From contig DCJL01000015.1 in the NCBI GenBank assembly GCA_002320035.1, positions 30,328-43,744 of the forward strand: 13,417 bases of DNA, read 5' to 3'. Source of the DNA: Clostridiales bacterium UBA1701 (GTDB lineage: Bacteria; Bacillota; Clostridia; Oscillospirales; Oscillospiraceae). The position numbers were made by a program, and so were the translations under genes. Positions 1 to 7,073 of the stretch are shown one piece after another (the first letter of the stretch is position 1; the number at the start of each line of letters is the position of its first letter). The notes beneath the pieces are model-generated. The model saw only the letters and a program-made list of their open reading frames with translations. It searched no databases and had not been told where the DNA came from.

Positions 1-64
1 GCGGCTCCGTTGTTTTTCGCTTCACAAACGTTTTTTGACAGCCTCATTATTTATGAAATCTCTC

Positions 65-93
65 TTTATTTTTCTGCACCGATAGGGTATAAT
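65..93 (+). promoter_or_regulatory. Probable sigma-A promoter of eno
   Basis: A perfect -10 box TATAAT lies at 88-93. The best -35 at 17-base spacing is the weak TTTATT at 65-70. The start point would be near 100, giving a leader of only about 24 bases that carries AGGAGG at 111-116. A TTGACA at 35-40 is too far from this -10 to pair with it. The -10 is seen directly; use of the -35 is inferred. Confidence 0.6.
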
Positions 94-123
94 CTCACCA
101 TAAGCCAGACAGGAGGCGGAAAA

Positions 124-1413
124 ATGAAACAATACTTTGAGATAGTAGACGTTATGGCCCGGGAGATTCTGGATTCCAGAGGCAACCCCACCGTTGAGGT
201 GGAGGTCACGCTGGACGACGGGACCATTGGCCGCGCGGCTGTGCCCTCCGGGGCGTCCACAGGCATGTACGAGGCCTGCGAGCTGCGGGACGGGGATGAG
301 GAGCGTTACGGCGGCAAAGGCGTGCAGCTTGCCGTGGAGAATGTGAATACCGAGATCGCTGAGGCGCTGCTGGGGCTGAACGTGCTGGACCAGAGCTCCA
401 TTGATAAAATGCTCATTGAGATCGACGGTACCCCAAACAAGACCCGCCTTGGGGCCAACGCCATTCTGGGCGTGTCCCTGGCCTGCGCCAAGGCCGCGGC
501 CGCGGCCACAGGCCTGAGCCTATACAATTATATTGGCGGAGCCAATGCCAAAATACTGCCGGTTCCCATGATGAATGTGCTCAATGGGGGCGCCCACGCT
601 ACCGGCTCCAATGTGGACATTCAGGAGTTCATGATCATGCCGGTGGGCGCGGAGAGCTTCAAGGAGGCCCTGCGCATGTGTGCGGAGGTGTTCCACGCGC
701 TGAAAAAGGTGGTTCCCGCCTCCGGTGTGGGAGACGAGGGCGGCTACGCGCCGAATCTGGACAGCGATGAGGACGCGCTCAGGGCGCTCGTGGCCGCGAT
801 GGAAAAGGCGGGCTACACCCCCGGGGAAGATTTTAAAATTGCCATCGACGGGGCCGTGTCCGACTGGTATGACGAGAAGGACGGCTGCTATCACCTGCCC
901 AAACGGGGCACGGTGATGACAAGCGCCCAGATGGTGGAGATGTGGGAGCGCTTTGTGGACAAGTACCCCATTATTTCCATCGAGGACGGCATGGGTGAGA
1001 ACGACTGGGCCGGCTGGCAGCTCATGACCGAACGCCTTGGCGGCCGCATCCAGATCGTTGGAGATGATCTTTTTGTCACCAATACCGAGCGCATCAAAAA
1101 AGGGATCGCCCTACGGGCCGCAAACGCCGTTCTTATCAAGCTCAACCAGATCGGCACCCTTACCGAAACGCTGGATGCCATTCAGACCGCCCACCGGGCG
1201 GGGTGGACTGCCGTTGTGTCCCACCGCTCCGGAGAGACGGAGGACACCAGCATCGCGGATATCTCCGTTGCCGTGAACGCCGGCCAGATCAAGACCGGCG
1301 CCCCTTCCCGGACAGACCGGGTGGCCAAGTATAACCAGCTTCTGCGCATTGAAGAGGAGCTTTTTGATGTGGCCGAATATCCCGGGGAGGACGCATTCTT
1401 CTCTATAAAATAA
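124..1413 (+). CDS. eno: Enolase (phosphopyruvate hydratase)
   Basis: Glycolytic enzyme converting 2-phosphoglycerate to phosphoenolpyruvate in the cytoplasm; Mg-dependent. The 429-residue product has the normal family length. The ATG at 124 is chosen because AGGAGG lies 7 bases upstream and the protein begins MKQYFEIVDVMAREILDSRG, the usual enolase N-terminus; the frame stays open upstream to position 10, but that part lies in the promoter. Expected active-site residues are visible: H158, E168, E205 (GDEGG), metal ligands D242, E287 and D314, K339, H367 (SHRSGETED) and K390. The loop between H158 and E168 seems one residue longer than in the enolases I can recall (HATGSNVDIQE against HADNNVDIQE). 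The gene is transcribed alone, with its own promoter and a strong terminator. Identification is certain. Confidence 0.98.
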   Translation: MKQYFEIVDVMAREILDSRGNPTVEVEVTLDDGTIGRAAVPSGASTGMYEACELRDGDEERYGGKGVQLAVENVNTEIAEALLGLNVLDQSSIDKMLIEIDGTPNKTRLGANAILGVSLACAKAAAAATGLSLYNYIGGANAKILPVPMMNVLNGGAHATGSNVDIQEFMIMPVGAESFKEALRMCAEVFHALKKVVPASGVGDEGGYAPNLDSDEDALRALVAAMEKAGYTPGEDFKIAIDGAVSDWYDEKDGCYHLPKRGTVMTSAQMVEMWERFVDKYPIISIEDGMGENDWAGWQLMTERLGGRIQIVGDDLFVTNTERIKKGIALRAANAVLIKLNQIGTLTETLDAIQTAHRAGWTAVVSHRSGETEDTSIADISVAVNAGQIKTGAPSRTDRVAKYNQLLRIEEELFDVAEYPGEDAFFSIK

Positions 1414-1418
1414 AAGAA

Positions 1419-1465
1419 AGCCGAAAGGCCCCCGCAGATGAAAAATTTGCGGGGGTCTTTTGGCT
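1419..1465 (+). terminator. Rho-independent terminator of eno
   Basis: An 8-bp perfect core CCCCCGCA/TGCGGGGG (1429-1436 and 1448-1455) is extended outward by mostly paired flanks (AGCC at 1419 with GGCT at 1462). The core is followed by TCTTTT. It starts 5 bases after the eno stop codon. Confidence 0.9.
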
Positions 1466-1538
1466 GATAATGTATAATATCTCCCTTTGCAGGCAAGAAT
1501 AGGGATGCAAACCTAAAAATGCAAACGGAGGTTATCGT

Positions 1539-2297
1539 ATGAGCAGCAACAGCTCCGGCAAAAAGCTGGAGGGATTTTTCACAGGCAAGGGCTTCTACAT
1601 AGTCCTTTTCCTGTGCGCCGCAGTCATCGGCGTGTCTGCATGGATGATGGCGGCAGGGAACAAGACTATGGCGGAAGACGTAAGCGACGTGAACAGCGCC
1701 CGCTTTGAAAACAAGCGGGTGGAAACCATCATTATAACGCCCCAGCCCGAGGCCGCAGCAAGCCTGGAAGAGCCGGTGGAGGAGGAAGCTCCCGCTGTCA
1801 GCACCGAGGGGCTGGCTGAAAATGCCGCCGCAGCCGCGGAGGAGACAAGCCAGGTCTGGCGCGAGGGGGACGTTATGGAGGTGGCGGCGCCCATGTATAT
1901 CTGGCCCGTCAGCGGAAATGTGGCCAGGAGCCATGATATGGAGACCCTTTATTACGACCAGACTATGGGAGACTGGCGCACCCATGAGGGCATCGATATC
2001 GCCGCACCTTTGGGTACGGAGGTAGCCGCCGCCCATGCGGGCACCGTGGAGAGCATTACCGAGGACGATCTCTACGGCACGACCGTCGTTGTCGATCATG
2101 GGGACGGTTCCAAAACCATCTACTCAAACCTGGCTCAGGACCTGGCGGTAAGCGTGGGGGACTGGATTGAACCCGGCAATGTCATTGGCACCGTCGGAGA
2201 TACCGCTCTCTGCGAAACCAGCCAGGAGAGCCACCTGCACTTTGTCGTCACCGTGGACGGCATGAGCGTGAACCCCCTGAACTATCTTCCCGCATGA
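1539..2297 (+). CDS. SpoIIQ-like membrane-anchored M23 (LytM) peptidase
   Basis: A 252-residue bitopic membrane protein with a short cytoplasmic N-terminus, one membrane segment at about residues 18-39, an acidic alanine/glutamate-rich linker (about 70-105) and a C-terminal M23 domain (about 120-250). The zinc-site motifs are complete: H149-x3-D153 (HEGID) and H232-L-H234. This architecture matches the forespore protein SpoIIQ, which docks with SpoIIIAH across the intermembrane space during engulfment. In Bacillus subtilis SpoIIQ the first zinc ligand is lost, while clostridial versions often keep it. GGAGG at 1527-1531 supports the ATG at 1539. It sits alone between two terminators. A general M23 cell-wall endopeptidase is the alternative; no SpoIIIA genes are in view to decide. 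Confidence 0.75.
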   Translation: MSSNSSGKKLEGFFTGKGFYIVLFLCAAVIGVSAWMMAAGNKTMAEDVSDVNSARFENKRVETIIITPQPEAAASLEEPVEEEAPAVSTEGLAENAAAAAEETSQVWREGDVMEVAAPMYIWPVSGNVARSHDMETLYYDQTMGDWRTHEGIDIAAPLGTEVAAAHAGTVESITEDDLYGTTVVVDHGDGSKTIYSNLAQDLAVSVGDWIEPGNVIGTVGDTALCETSQESHLHFVVTVDGMSVNPLNYLPA

Positions 2298-2302
2298 TAA
2301 AT

Positions 2303-2335
2303 ATCCCGCCCTTCGGGAAATCCGAGAGGCGGGAT
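2303..2335. terminator. Terminator shared by convergent genes
   Basis: ATCCCGCC (2303-2310) pairs with GGCGGGAT (2328-2335); a smaller CCCTTCGGG hairpin is possible inside the loop. Plus-strand reading gives TTTTCTT after the stem and minus-strand reading gives ATATTTATC. It lies exactly between the stop codons of the M23 gene and the oppositely read methyltransferase gene, so it probably serves both, better on the plus strand. Confidence 0.8.
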
Positions 2336-2339
2336 TTTC

Positions 2340-3161
2340 TTATGCTCTGCGCATGCCCAATTGGTAAAAGGCAACGGCGCTGGCAGCAGCCACATTCAGA
2401 GAATCGACCCCGTGGGACATGGGAATGCGCACCGTGTAGTCGCAGCGGGCAATGGTATCTGCAGCCAGCCCATCCCCCTCGGTGCCCAGAACCACGGCCA
2501 GTTTTTCCTCAGCTGTGAGGCGGGGGTCGTCTATGCGGAGGGAATTGTCGCTGAGGGCCATGGCGGCGGTTTTGAAGCCCAGGGCCTGAAGCCGTTCCTG
2601 CCAGCCCTCGTCCAGATAGGCCCAGGGGATCTGCAGGACCGTGCCCATGCTCACACGCAGGGCCCGGCGGTAAAGGGGGTCGCTCCCGGCGCTGGTGAGC
2701 AGCACCGCGTCCATATTCAAGGCGGCGGCGGAGCGGAAGATCGCCCCGATGTTGGTAGGGTTCATCACGTTTTCCAGCACCGCCACCCGGCGCGCCCCGG
2801 CGCAGACAACCTCGGGAGAGGGAAGCACGGGCCGATACATGGCGCAGAGCATACCCCGGGTCAGATGAAAGCCTGTGAGCCGGGTCAGCACCGGCAGCTC
2901 CGCCGTAAAAACGGGCACATCACCGCCGCGTGCGATAAGCGCGGCTCCTTTGCCGGAGACATGCTTCTTTTCCATCAGAAAGGACTGCGGGACGCAGCCT
3001 GCGTCCAGCGCCCGGCCGATAACCAGGGGGCTTTCGGCAATAAAAAGGCCCTCTGCCGGATTCGCCCGGTTTACAAGCTGATTCTCTGTGAGCCGCGCAT
3101 AAATATCCAGCTCCGGCGCGGAAAAATCCTCGATTTCAATGATATCTGCCATAACTGTCAC
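2340..3161 (-). CDS. TrmH/SpoU-family RNA 2'-O-methyltransferase
   Basis: A predicted SAM-dependent SPOUT methyltransferase acting on rRNA or tRNA ribose; the exact target cannot be told from sequence. The 273-residue product has an N-terminal SpoU substrate-binding-like region (about 15-110) and the trefoil-knot domain (about 125-270) with all three SpoU motifs: N131-x5-N137-x-GA-x2-R143, GTEGDGL at 226-232, and the final motif with S254-L-N256. The chosen start is a GTG at 3161 that overlaps the TGA of the upstream HxlR gene by four bases (GTGA); GGGA lies about 6 bases upstream of it. An ATG three codons later (3152) is the alternative but is badly spaced from any Shine-Dalgarno. The overlap implies translational coupling to the regulator. 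Confidence 0.9.
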   Translation of the reverse strand: MTVMADIIEIEDFSAPELDIYARLTENQLVNRANPAEGLFIAESPLVIGRALDAGCVPQSFLMEKKHVSGKGAALIARGGDVPVFTAELPVLTRLTGFHLTRGMLCAMYRPVLPSPEVVCAGARRVAVLENVMNPTNIGAIFRSAAALNMDAVLLTSAGSDPLYRRALRVSMGTVLQIPWAYLDEGWQERLQALGFKTAAMALSDNSLRIDDPRLTAEEKLAVVLGTEGDGLAADTIARCDYTVRIPMSHGVDSLNVAAASAVAFYQLGMRRA

Positions 3162-3634
3162 TTCAGTTCCCGGGGCGCCGCACCGCCGGAAGAAAAGCAG
3201 ATGCTGACGCTTTTGCCCAGTTCTTCTGAATTGTAGCCGTAATAAAAGTTGCTGTCATGAACCTCAGCCAGGGTACGGGATACCAGATCCTCGCAGGTGA
3301 ACTGCTCACCGAAAGCGGTGCCCCAGTCCCGGAGATAGAGAATGGCCGGGGCCAGAAGCTTGCCTGCCTCGGTAAGGCTGTATTCAACGCGAAGGGGCTT
3401 CTCATCATATTCGATGCGGTTAATGATCTTGGCCTGCTCCAGCTCCGTAAGCTGCTGGGCGAACATTTTATGTGAAATATCCCAGGGAATTTTGCGCTTT
3501 AGCTCGCCGTATCTGCAAACGCCCTCGGGCGAAGAGAAAAGATACCAGATAATAAAGGGCTTCCATTTCCCGCTTATATTATTGAAAGCAAAGCTCAGGC
3601 CGCAGCTGTTGAGATCGTTTTTATCCTGAAGCAT
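3158..3634 (-). CDS. HxlR-family (DUF24) winged-helix transcriptional regulator
   Basis: A 158-residue DNA-binding protein of the HxlR family, which includes activators and thiol- or aldehyde-sensing regulators. The core runs from about residue 11 to 105: C11, then SGKWK at 21-25, the recognition-helix region around DISHKMFAQQLTELE (52-66), the wing (about 72-86, ending RVEYSLTEAG) and a C-terminal dimerisation helix. C11 is exactly where the family's conserved N-terminal cysteine sits relative to GKWK; in HypR-type members that cysteine is the redox sensor. The start at 3634 is set by AGGAGA 8 bases upstream; an in-frame ATG at 3694 lies upstream of that site and is rejected. Its neighbours are the coupled RNA methyltransferase and the ene-reductase, a plausible regulatory target. 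Whether it activates or represses is unknown. Confidence 0.88.
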   Translation of the reverse strand: MLQDKNDLNSCGLSFAFNNISGKWKPFIIWYLFSSPEGVCRYGELKRKIPWDISHKMFAQQLTELEQAKIINRIEYDEKPLRVEYSLTEAGKLLAPAILYLRDWGTAFGEQFTCEDLVSRTLAEVHDSNFYYGYNSEELGKSVSICFSSGGAAPRELK

Positions 3635-3665
3635 ATGGATTCTCCTGTTCTCTATAATAAACAAT

Positions 3666-3694
3666 ATTTTATCACAGAAGGGTAAAAAGGACAA
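3666..3694 (-). promoter_or_regulatory. Probable promoter of the hxlR-trmH operon
   Basis: Read on the minus strand: TTGTCC (-35, 3689-3694), 17 bases, TAAAAT (-10, 3666-3671), about 30 bases upstream of the chosen hxlR start. Both boxes are reasonable sigma-A matches with ideal spacing. Confidence 0.55.
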
Positions 3695-3741
3695 GCGGTA
3701 TTCAAAACCAGGGCGGAAAGGGAAAAAAATACCATAAATAA

Positions 3742-3774
3742 TTCTCCCCGTTCGGACAGATCGAACGGGGAGAA
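3742..3774 (-). terminator. Terminator of the ene-reductase gene
   Basis: A perfect 13-bp stem (TTCTCCCCGTTCG at 3742-3754 with its complement at 3762-3774) and a 7-base loop begin about 10 bases past the stop codon of the minus-strand gene. The following minus-strand bases are AT-rich (TTATTTATGG, then a T7 run), a serviceable U-tract. Confidence 0.8.
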
Positions 3775-3784
3775 GGGTTTGCGT

Positions 3785-5713
3785 TCAGATACCGTTGCCG
3801 GCGTTAAAGCCCTCACGGATGTTTTTATAGCCGTTTTTGGTGGAGGAAGCGTCGCCCACCACAACAATTTTGCAGCCGCAGCCTTCCAGCTCTTTCTCCA
3901 GGGGGTTATTGCTTCTCACGCCCATGGCGTTGACAACCATGTCTATCCGCTTGAATTCAACCGGCTCGCCATATTCCTCGGCGTACACAGCACCCTCGCC
4001 CACCCGGGTGAGCTTGGTGTGGGTATGCACCTTTATGTTGTACTTCTTGATGTCGTTGAGCAGGCAGAGCTTGGGCTGCGCAACGGCGTCAGTGATGATC
4101 TCGGGGGCCATTTCAATAATGGTCACGTTGCATCCCTGAACCGCCAGGAACACCGCGGTTTCGGCGCCGGTCATGCCGCCGCCAACGACGACCACATTTT
4201 TCCCGTACAGGGTGCGGCCCCGGAGGATCTCGACGGCGGTCTTGACAAAGTCGCGGTTGTCAAGGCCGGGGATGGGCAGGAACATGGGATTGCTGCCGGT
4301 GGCGAGAATAACCGCGTCGGGCTTTTCGACTTCCACGATCTCCCGCGTCAGGGGCGTGTTCAGGCGTACTTCAACGCCGTATTTCTTGAACTGGTTTCTG
4401 TAATTTACTATGAGAGCGTTGTACTCGGTCTTGCCGGGAGGCGTTGCGGCAGCGAGCCACTGGCCGCCGATCTCATCGGAAGCCTCAAAAACGGTGACCT
4501 TGTGGCCACGCTCAGCCGCGCCGTAAGCGGCGGCAAGGCCGGAAACGCCGGCACCGGCAATAAAGACCTTCTTGGGTTCTGCCGCAGGGGAGAGGTCGTA
4601 CATCGTCTCCCGGCAGGTGTGGGGGTTGGCAATGCAATTGACCGGGTTACCAACGGCGGTCTCGCCGGTGCAGCCCTGGTTGCAGCCAATGCAGTGGATT
4701 ATCTCCTCGACCCGACCCTCTTTGGCCTTGTTGGGCAGCTCGGGATCGGCCAGGGAGGCCCTTGCCATGGCTATAAAGTCCGCCTTGCCGTCTCTGAGCA
4801 TGGACTCGCTCATGTAAACATCGTTATAACGGCCCACAGCGATGACGGGGATATCCACAGAAGCCTTGATGGCGGCGGCGTTGCCGGAATAGTTCATAAC
4901 GGGGATGAAACCCGGGGCGATGATGGCCTGCTTGGAGGCATAGGTGCCCTGGGAGCAGTGCAGCGCGTCAACGCCGGCTTCTTCCAGCATCTTTGCCATG
5001 ACAATCGCCTCAGGTACCTCGATGCCGCCGTCCATTCCGTCGCTGGTGTTCATTCTGAAGGTGATGGGATAGTCAGGGCCTACCTGCGCGCGGACTGCCG
5101 CAATGACCTCCAGGGGGAAACGCATGCGGTTGATGAGGGTGCCGCCGTAATCGTCGTTGCGCTTGTTGGAGAAGGGGGACATAAACTGATTGATAAGGTA
5201 GCCGTGAGCACCGTGGATCTCAACGCAGTCAAAGCCGCATTCCTTCGCTCTGCGGGCGCACTGGGCAAAAGCCTCAACAAGCTCGTGAATTTCTTCCACG
5301 GTGAGAGCCCGGGGCACGTAGTTCATGGTGGGCTCTTTTATGGCGGAAGGGGCCACGGGGTGGCTGTCGTAGGCTTTCAGCGTACGCTCACGCCCGGCAT
5401 GGTATATCTGCGCGCCCATGAGGCCGCCTGCGGCATGAACTCTCTTAACGGTTTCCGTCCAGGCGGGGATCTGCGCGTCGTTCCAGAGGGAACCGACAAC
5501 AGGGTCGCAGCCTGCGTCCACAGTCACACCCAGATCCTCGGTGAATATCAGGCCCCAGCCGCCTCTGGCCTTGGCCTCCAGATAGCGGGTGACTTCCTCG
5601 TTGGGAGTGCCGTCGGGGTTGCCCAGATGAGAAGACATGGCGCTGACCACAAGGCGGTTCTTGATCTCAAGGCTGCCAATGCGGCCAGGCTCAAATACTT
5701 TTTTCAAATTCAT
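3785..5713 (-). CDS. FMN/FAD/4Fe-4S ene-reductase (2,4-dienoyl-CoA reductase / enoate reductase / BaiCD family)
   Basis: A 642-residue multidomain flavoenzyme passing electrons from NAD(P)H through FAD and a 4Fe-4S cluster to FMN, to reduce an activated C=C bond. Domains: an Old Yellow Enzyme TIM barrel (about 1-330), a cluster loop C341-x2-C344-x3-C348-x11-C360 (about 340-365), an FAD Rossmann fold GAGVSG at 387-392, and a nucleotide fold GGGMTG at 511-516. The barrel carries HGAHGYL (167-173), so Y172 matches the proton-donor tyrosine of E. coli FadH, but the position of the FadH catalytic histidine seems to be Y258. Together with the OYE-like H167/H170 pair this argues for an enoate, cinnamate or enone substrate rather than a fatty dienoyl-CoA. 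GGAGG about 10 bases upstream supports the ATG at 5713. It diverges from a TRAP transporter, which may import its substrate. The exact substrate is unknown. Confidence 0.9.
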   Translation of the reverse strand: MNLKKVFEPGRIGSLEIKNRLVVSAMSSHLGNPDGTPNEEVTRYLEAKARGGWGLIFTEDLGVTVDAGCDPVVGSLWNDAQIPAWTETVKRVHAAGGLMGAQIYHAGRERTLKAYDSHPVAPSAIKEPTMNYVPRALTVEEIHELVEAFAQCARRAKECGFDCVEIHGAHGYLINQFMSPFSNKRNDDYGGTLINRMRFPLEVIAAVRAQVGPDYPITFRMNTSDGMDGGIEVPEAIVMAKMLEEAGVDALHCSQGTYASKQAIIAPGFIPVMNYSGNAAAIKASVDIPVIAVGRYNDVYMSESMLRDGKADFIAMARASLADPELPNKAKEGRVEEIIHCIGCNQGCTGETAVGNPVNCIANPHTCRETMYDLSPAAEPKKVFIAGAGVSGLAAAYGAAERGHKVTVFEASDEIGGQWLAAATPPGKTEYNALIVNYRNQFKKYGVEVRLNTPLTREIVEVEKPDAVILATGSNPMFLPIPGLDNRDFVKTAVEILRGRTLYGKNVVVVGGGMTGAETAVFLAVQGCNVTIIEMAPEIITDAVAQPKLCLLNDIKKYNIKVHTHTKLTRVGEGAVYAEEYGEPVEFKRIDMVVNAMGVRSNNPLEKELEGCGCKIVVVGDASSTKNGYKNIREGFNAGNGI

Positions 5714-5751
5714 GTGCGAAATACCTCCATTACTAGATGTCACTTTGCTTG

Positions 5752-5780
5752 AATAAAAAATAACATAATAATAATGTCAA
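5752..5780 (-). promoter_or_regulatory. Probable promoter of the ene-reductase gene
   Basis: On the minus strand TTGACA (5775-5780) is followed after 17 bases by TTTATT (5752-5757). The -35 is perfect and the -10 is weak, which would suit an activated promoter. The leader would be about 35 bases. Confidence 0.55.
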
Positions 5781-5796
5781 GAATTTTATGAAAAAT

Positions 5797-5814
5797 CAAT
5801 TACGCACTTAATTG
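5797..5814. promoter_or_regulatory. Inverted repeat in the divergent control region
   Basis: CAATTA (5797-5802) and TAATTG (5809-5814) form a dyad with a 6-base spacer, between the two divergent promoters. It could be an operator for a dimeric regulator; arms of only A/T and one C make chance occurrence quite possible. Confidence 0.3.
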
Positions 5815-5855
5815 TTAGCGCTATTATTCAGGACAGTACGCACAAAAAAGTTAGC
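5801..5855 (+). promoter_or_regulatory. Two-copy direct repeat abutting the TRAP promoter (candidate activator site)
   Basis: TACGCAC-N6-GTTAGC occurs at 5801-5819 and again at 5837-5855, exactly 36 bases apart. The second copy ends two bases before the TTGACA -35 box at 5858. This placement is typical of an activator contacting RNA polymerase from tandem sites. The HxlR-family protein encoded at 3158-3634 is one local candidate. The repeat is seen directly; its function is inferred. Confidence 0.55.
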
Positions 5856-5857
5856 AG

Positions 5858-5886
5858 TTGACAAAATTGTGGCAAAGTAATAGCAT
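5858..5886 (+). promoter_or_regulatory. Probable promoter of the TRAP transporter operon
   Basis: TTGACA (5858-5863), 17 bases, TAGCAT (5881-5886). The start point would be near 5893, giving a leader of about 68 bases. Confidence 0.65.
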
Positions 5887-5960
5887 CTAGGTATCAAATA
5901 AAGAAGGCGGTGCCCACTACTTTGTGGAAAAATAAACAAAAACGGAAGGAAAGAGCTAAA

Positions 5961-7046
5961 ATGCAGAAGCTTAAGAAATTCGCGCTGTACATCCTGATGC
6001 TCAGTTTTGCCGCATCCTGCCTGGCCGGCTGCGGCTCGGCGGCGGCCGGAACGGACGGCACCAGTACGAAAAAATACAATCTTGTCTATCAGTGTGCCTG
6101 GGGTACGGGCGGCGGCCCGTTCAAATACGCCTCCGAGCTGTCCGAGGCCATTGTCTCCTGCTCTGGCGGCCGGGTGACCATGGACTGCCTGGCTACGAAC
6201 TCCATCGTCTCCACTGTGGATATGCTTCAGGCGGTCTCCAACGGCACGATCGACTGCATACAGACCTGTTCTACCGTTTTTTCTGATGACAGCCTTGGCA
6301 TCCTCAGCACCATTCCCGTGGGCATGACCTATGAGGAATACATTGGATGGTATCTGGGCGGAGAGGGTCAGGAGATTCTCAATGAGGTCATGGCGGAATT
6401 TGCCGACAATGTTGTGGTGTTTCCCTGCGGCCTGGTTGATTCCGAAATATTATATCACTCCAGAGTTCCCATCGCCAGCCTTGATGACATAAAGGGCCTT
6501 AAAGTCCGCGGCGTCTCCGATTGGGCTGCCATTGAGACCGAACTGGGTGCCTCCGTGGTTTCCATGGACGGCGGTGACTGCTACGAGGCTCTGTCCAGGG
6601 GCACAATTGACGCCTGCGAATATTCCAGCCCCGCCACGAACTGGGCGGCCGGCTTCCACGAGGTAGCCCCCTACCTGACCGTTCCCGGAATTCACAACAG
6701 CAGCGCGGCCTATCTTTTTATCATGAACCGCAGCGTTTGGGACGGCCTGGATGAGCAGATTCAGAACATCATCAAGCTCTCCTGCACTGCCATGATGGCG
6801 CAGAACTGGGCGGAGGACCGGGTAACAAACGCTGAAGCGTGGACAAAGTATTTGGAACTTCAGGAGCAGGGCAAACTGACGATCAACAGGCTTTCCGATG
6901 AGGACATTGAGACAATCAAGGAAACTGCCGCAGCTTATTATGAAAAGAAGTGCGAGCAAAATCCTCTCTTTGCAAGAGTATATAATTCACAGATGGAATA
7001 TATTGAGGCCACCCAGGCCTGGAGCCAGGCTGCGGATACAAAGTGA
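5961..7046 (+). CDS. TRAP transporter solute-binding lipoprotein (DctP family, TakP/FcbT1-like)
   Basis: The extracytoplasmic receptor of a sodium-coupled TRAP importer, here tethered to the outer face of the membrane. The 361-residue protein opens with a lipoprotein signal (MQKLKK, hydrophobic stretch, lipobox L21-A-G-C24). The DctP fold follows from about residue 38. Features resembling the TakP/FcbT1 branch (2-oxo acids, chloroaromatic acids) are the conserved carboxylate-binding arginine region LKVRG (R183), the IDACEY segment with E220 where TakP has its sodium and ligand site, and VPGIH with H245. The start at 5961 is supported by GGAAGGAAAG just upstream and by the signal peptide; an in-frame ATG at 5910 would spoil the signal. 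It is first in a three-gene operon and is followed by a strong intercistronic hairpin that may favour its higher expression. The ligand is unknown. Confidence 0.9.
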   Translation: MQKLKKFALYILMLSFAASCLAGCGSAAAGTDGTSTKKYNLVYQCAWGTGGGPFKYASELSEAIVSCSGGRVTMDCLATNSIVSTVDMLQAVSNGTIDCIQTCSTVFSDDSLGILSTIPVGMTYEEYIGWYLGGEGQEILNEVMAEFADNVVVFPCGLVDSEILYHSRVPIASLDDIKGLKVRGVSDWAAIETELGASVVSMDGGDCYEALSRGTIDACEYSSPATNWAAGFHEVAPYLTVPGIHNSSAAYLFIMNRSVWDGLDEQIQNIIKLSCTAMMAQNWAEDRVTNAEAWTKYLELQEQGKLTINRLSDEDIETIKETAAAYYEKKCEQNPLFARVYNSQMEYIEATQAWSQAADTK

Positions 7047-7073
7047 GACAGATAAACCAAGGAGAAAAAATGA

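Noticed and set aside
35..40. TTGACA upstream of eno as a -35 box
   Set aside because: No -10-like sequence lies 16-18 bases downstream; the TATAAT at 88-93 is 47 bases away.
1473..1478. TATAAT as the promoter of the M23 gene
   Set aside because: Its -35 position falls in the GC stem of the eno terminator and has no match, and there is no TGn extension; kept only as an unlikely possibility.
1182..2099. A 305-codon open frame on the minus strand across the end of eno and the M23 gene
   Set aside because: It spans two certain plus-strand genes and the terminator between them and has no family likeness.
2361..3236. A 291-codon open frame on the plus strand opposite the RNA methyltransferase
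   Set aside because: The minus-strand frame carries all three SpoU motifs; this one has no domain and crosses the boundary into the hxlR gene.
3779..5752. A 657-codon open frame on the plus strand opposite the ene-reductase gene
   Set aside because: It is the mirror of a clear GC-rich coding gene with intact flavoenzyme motifs. Its product is low-complexity, rich in G, A, H and V, with no recognisable domain and no ribosome binding site.
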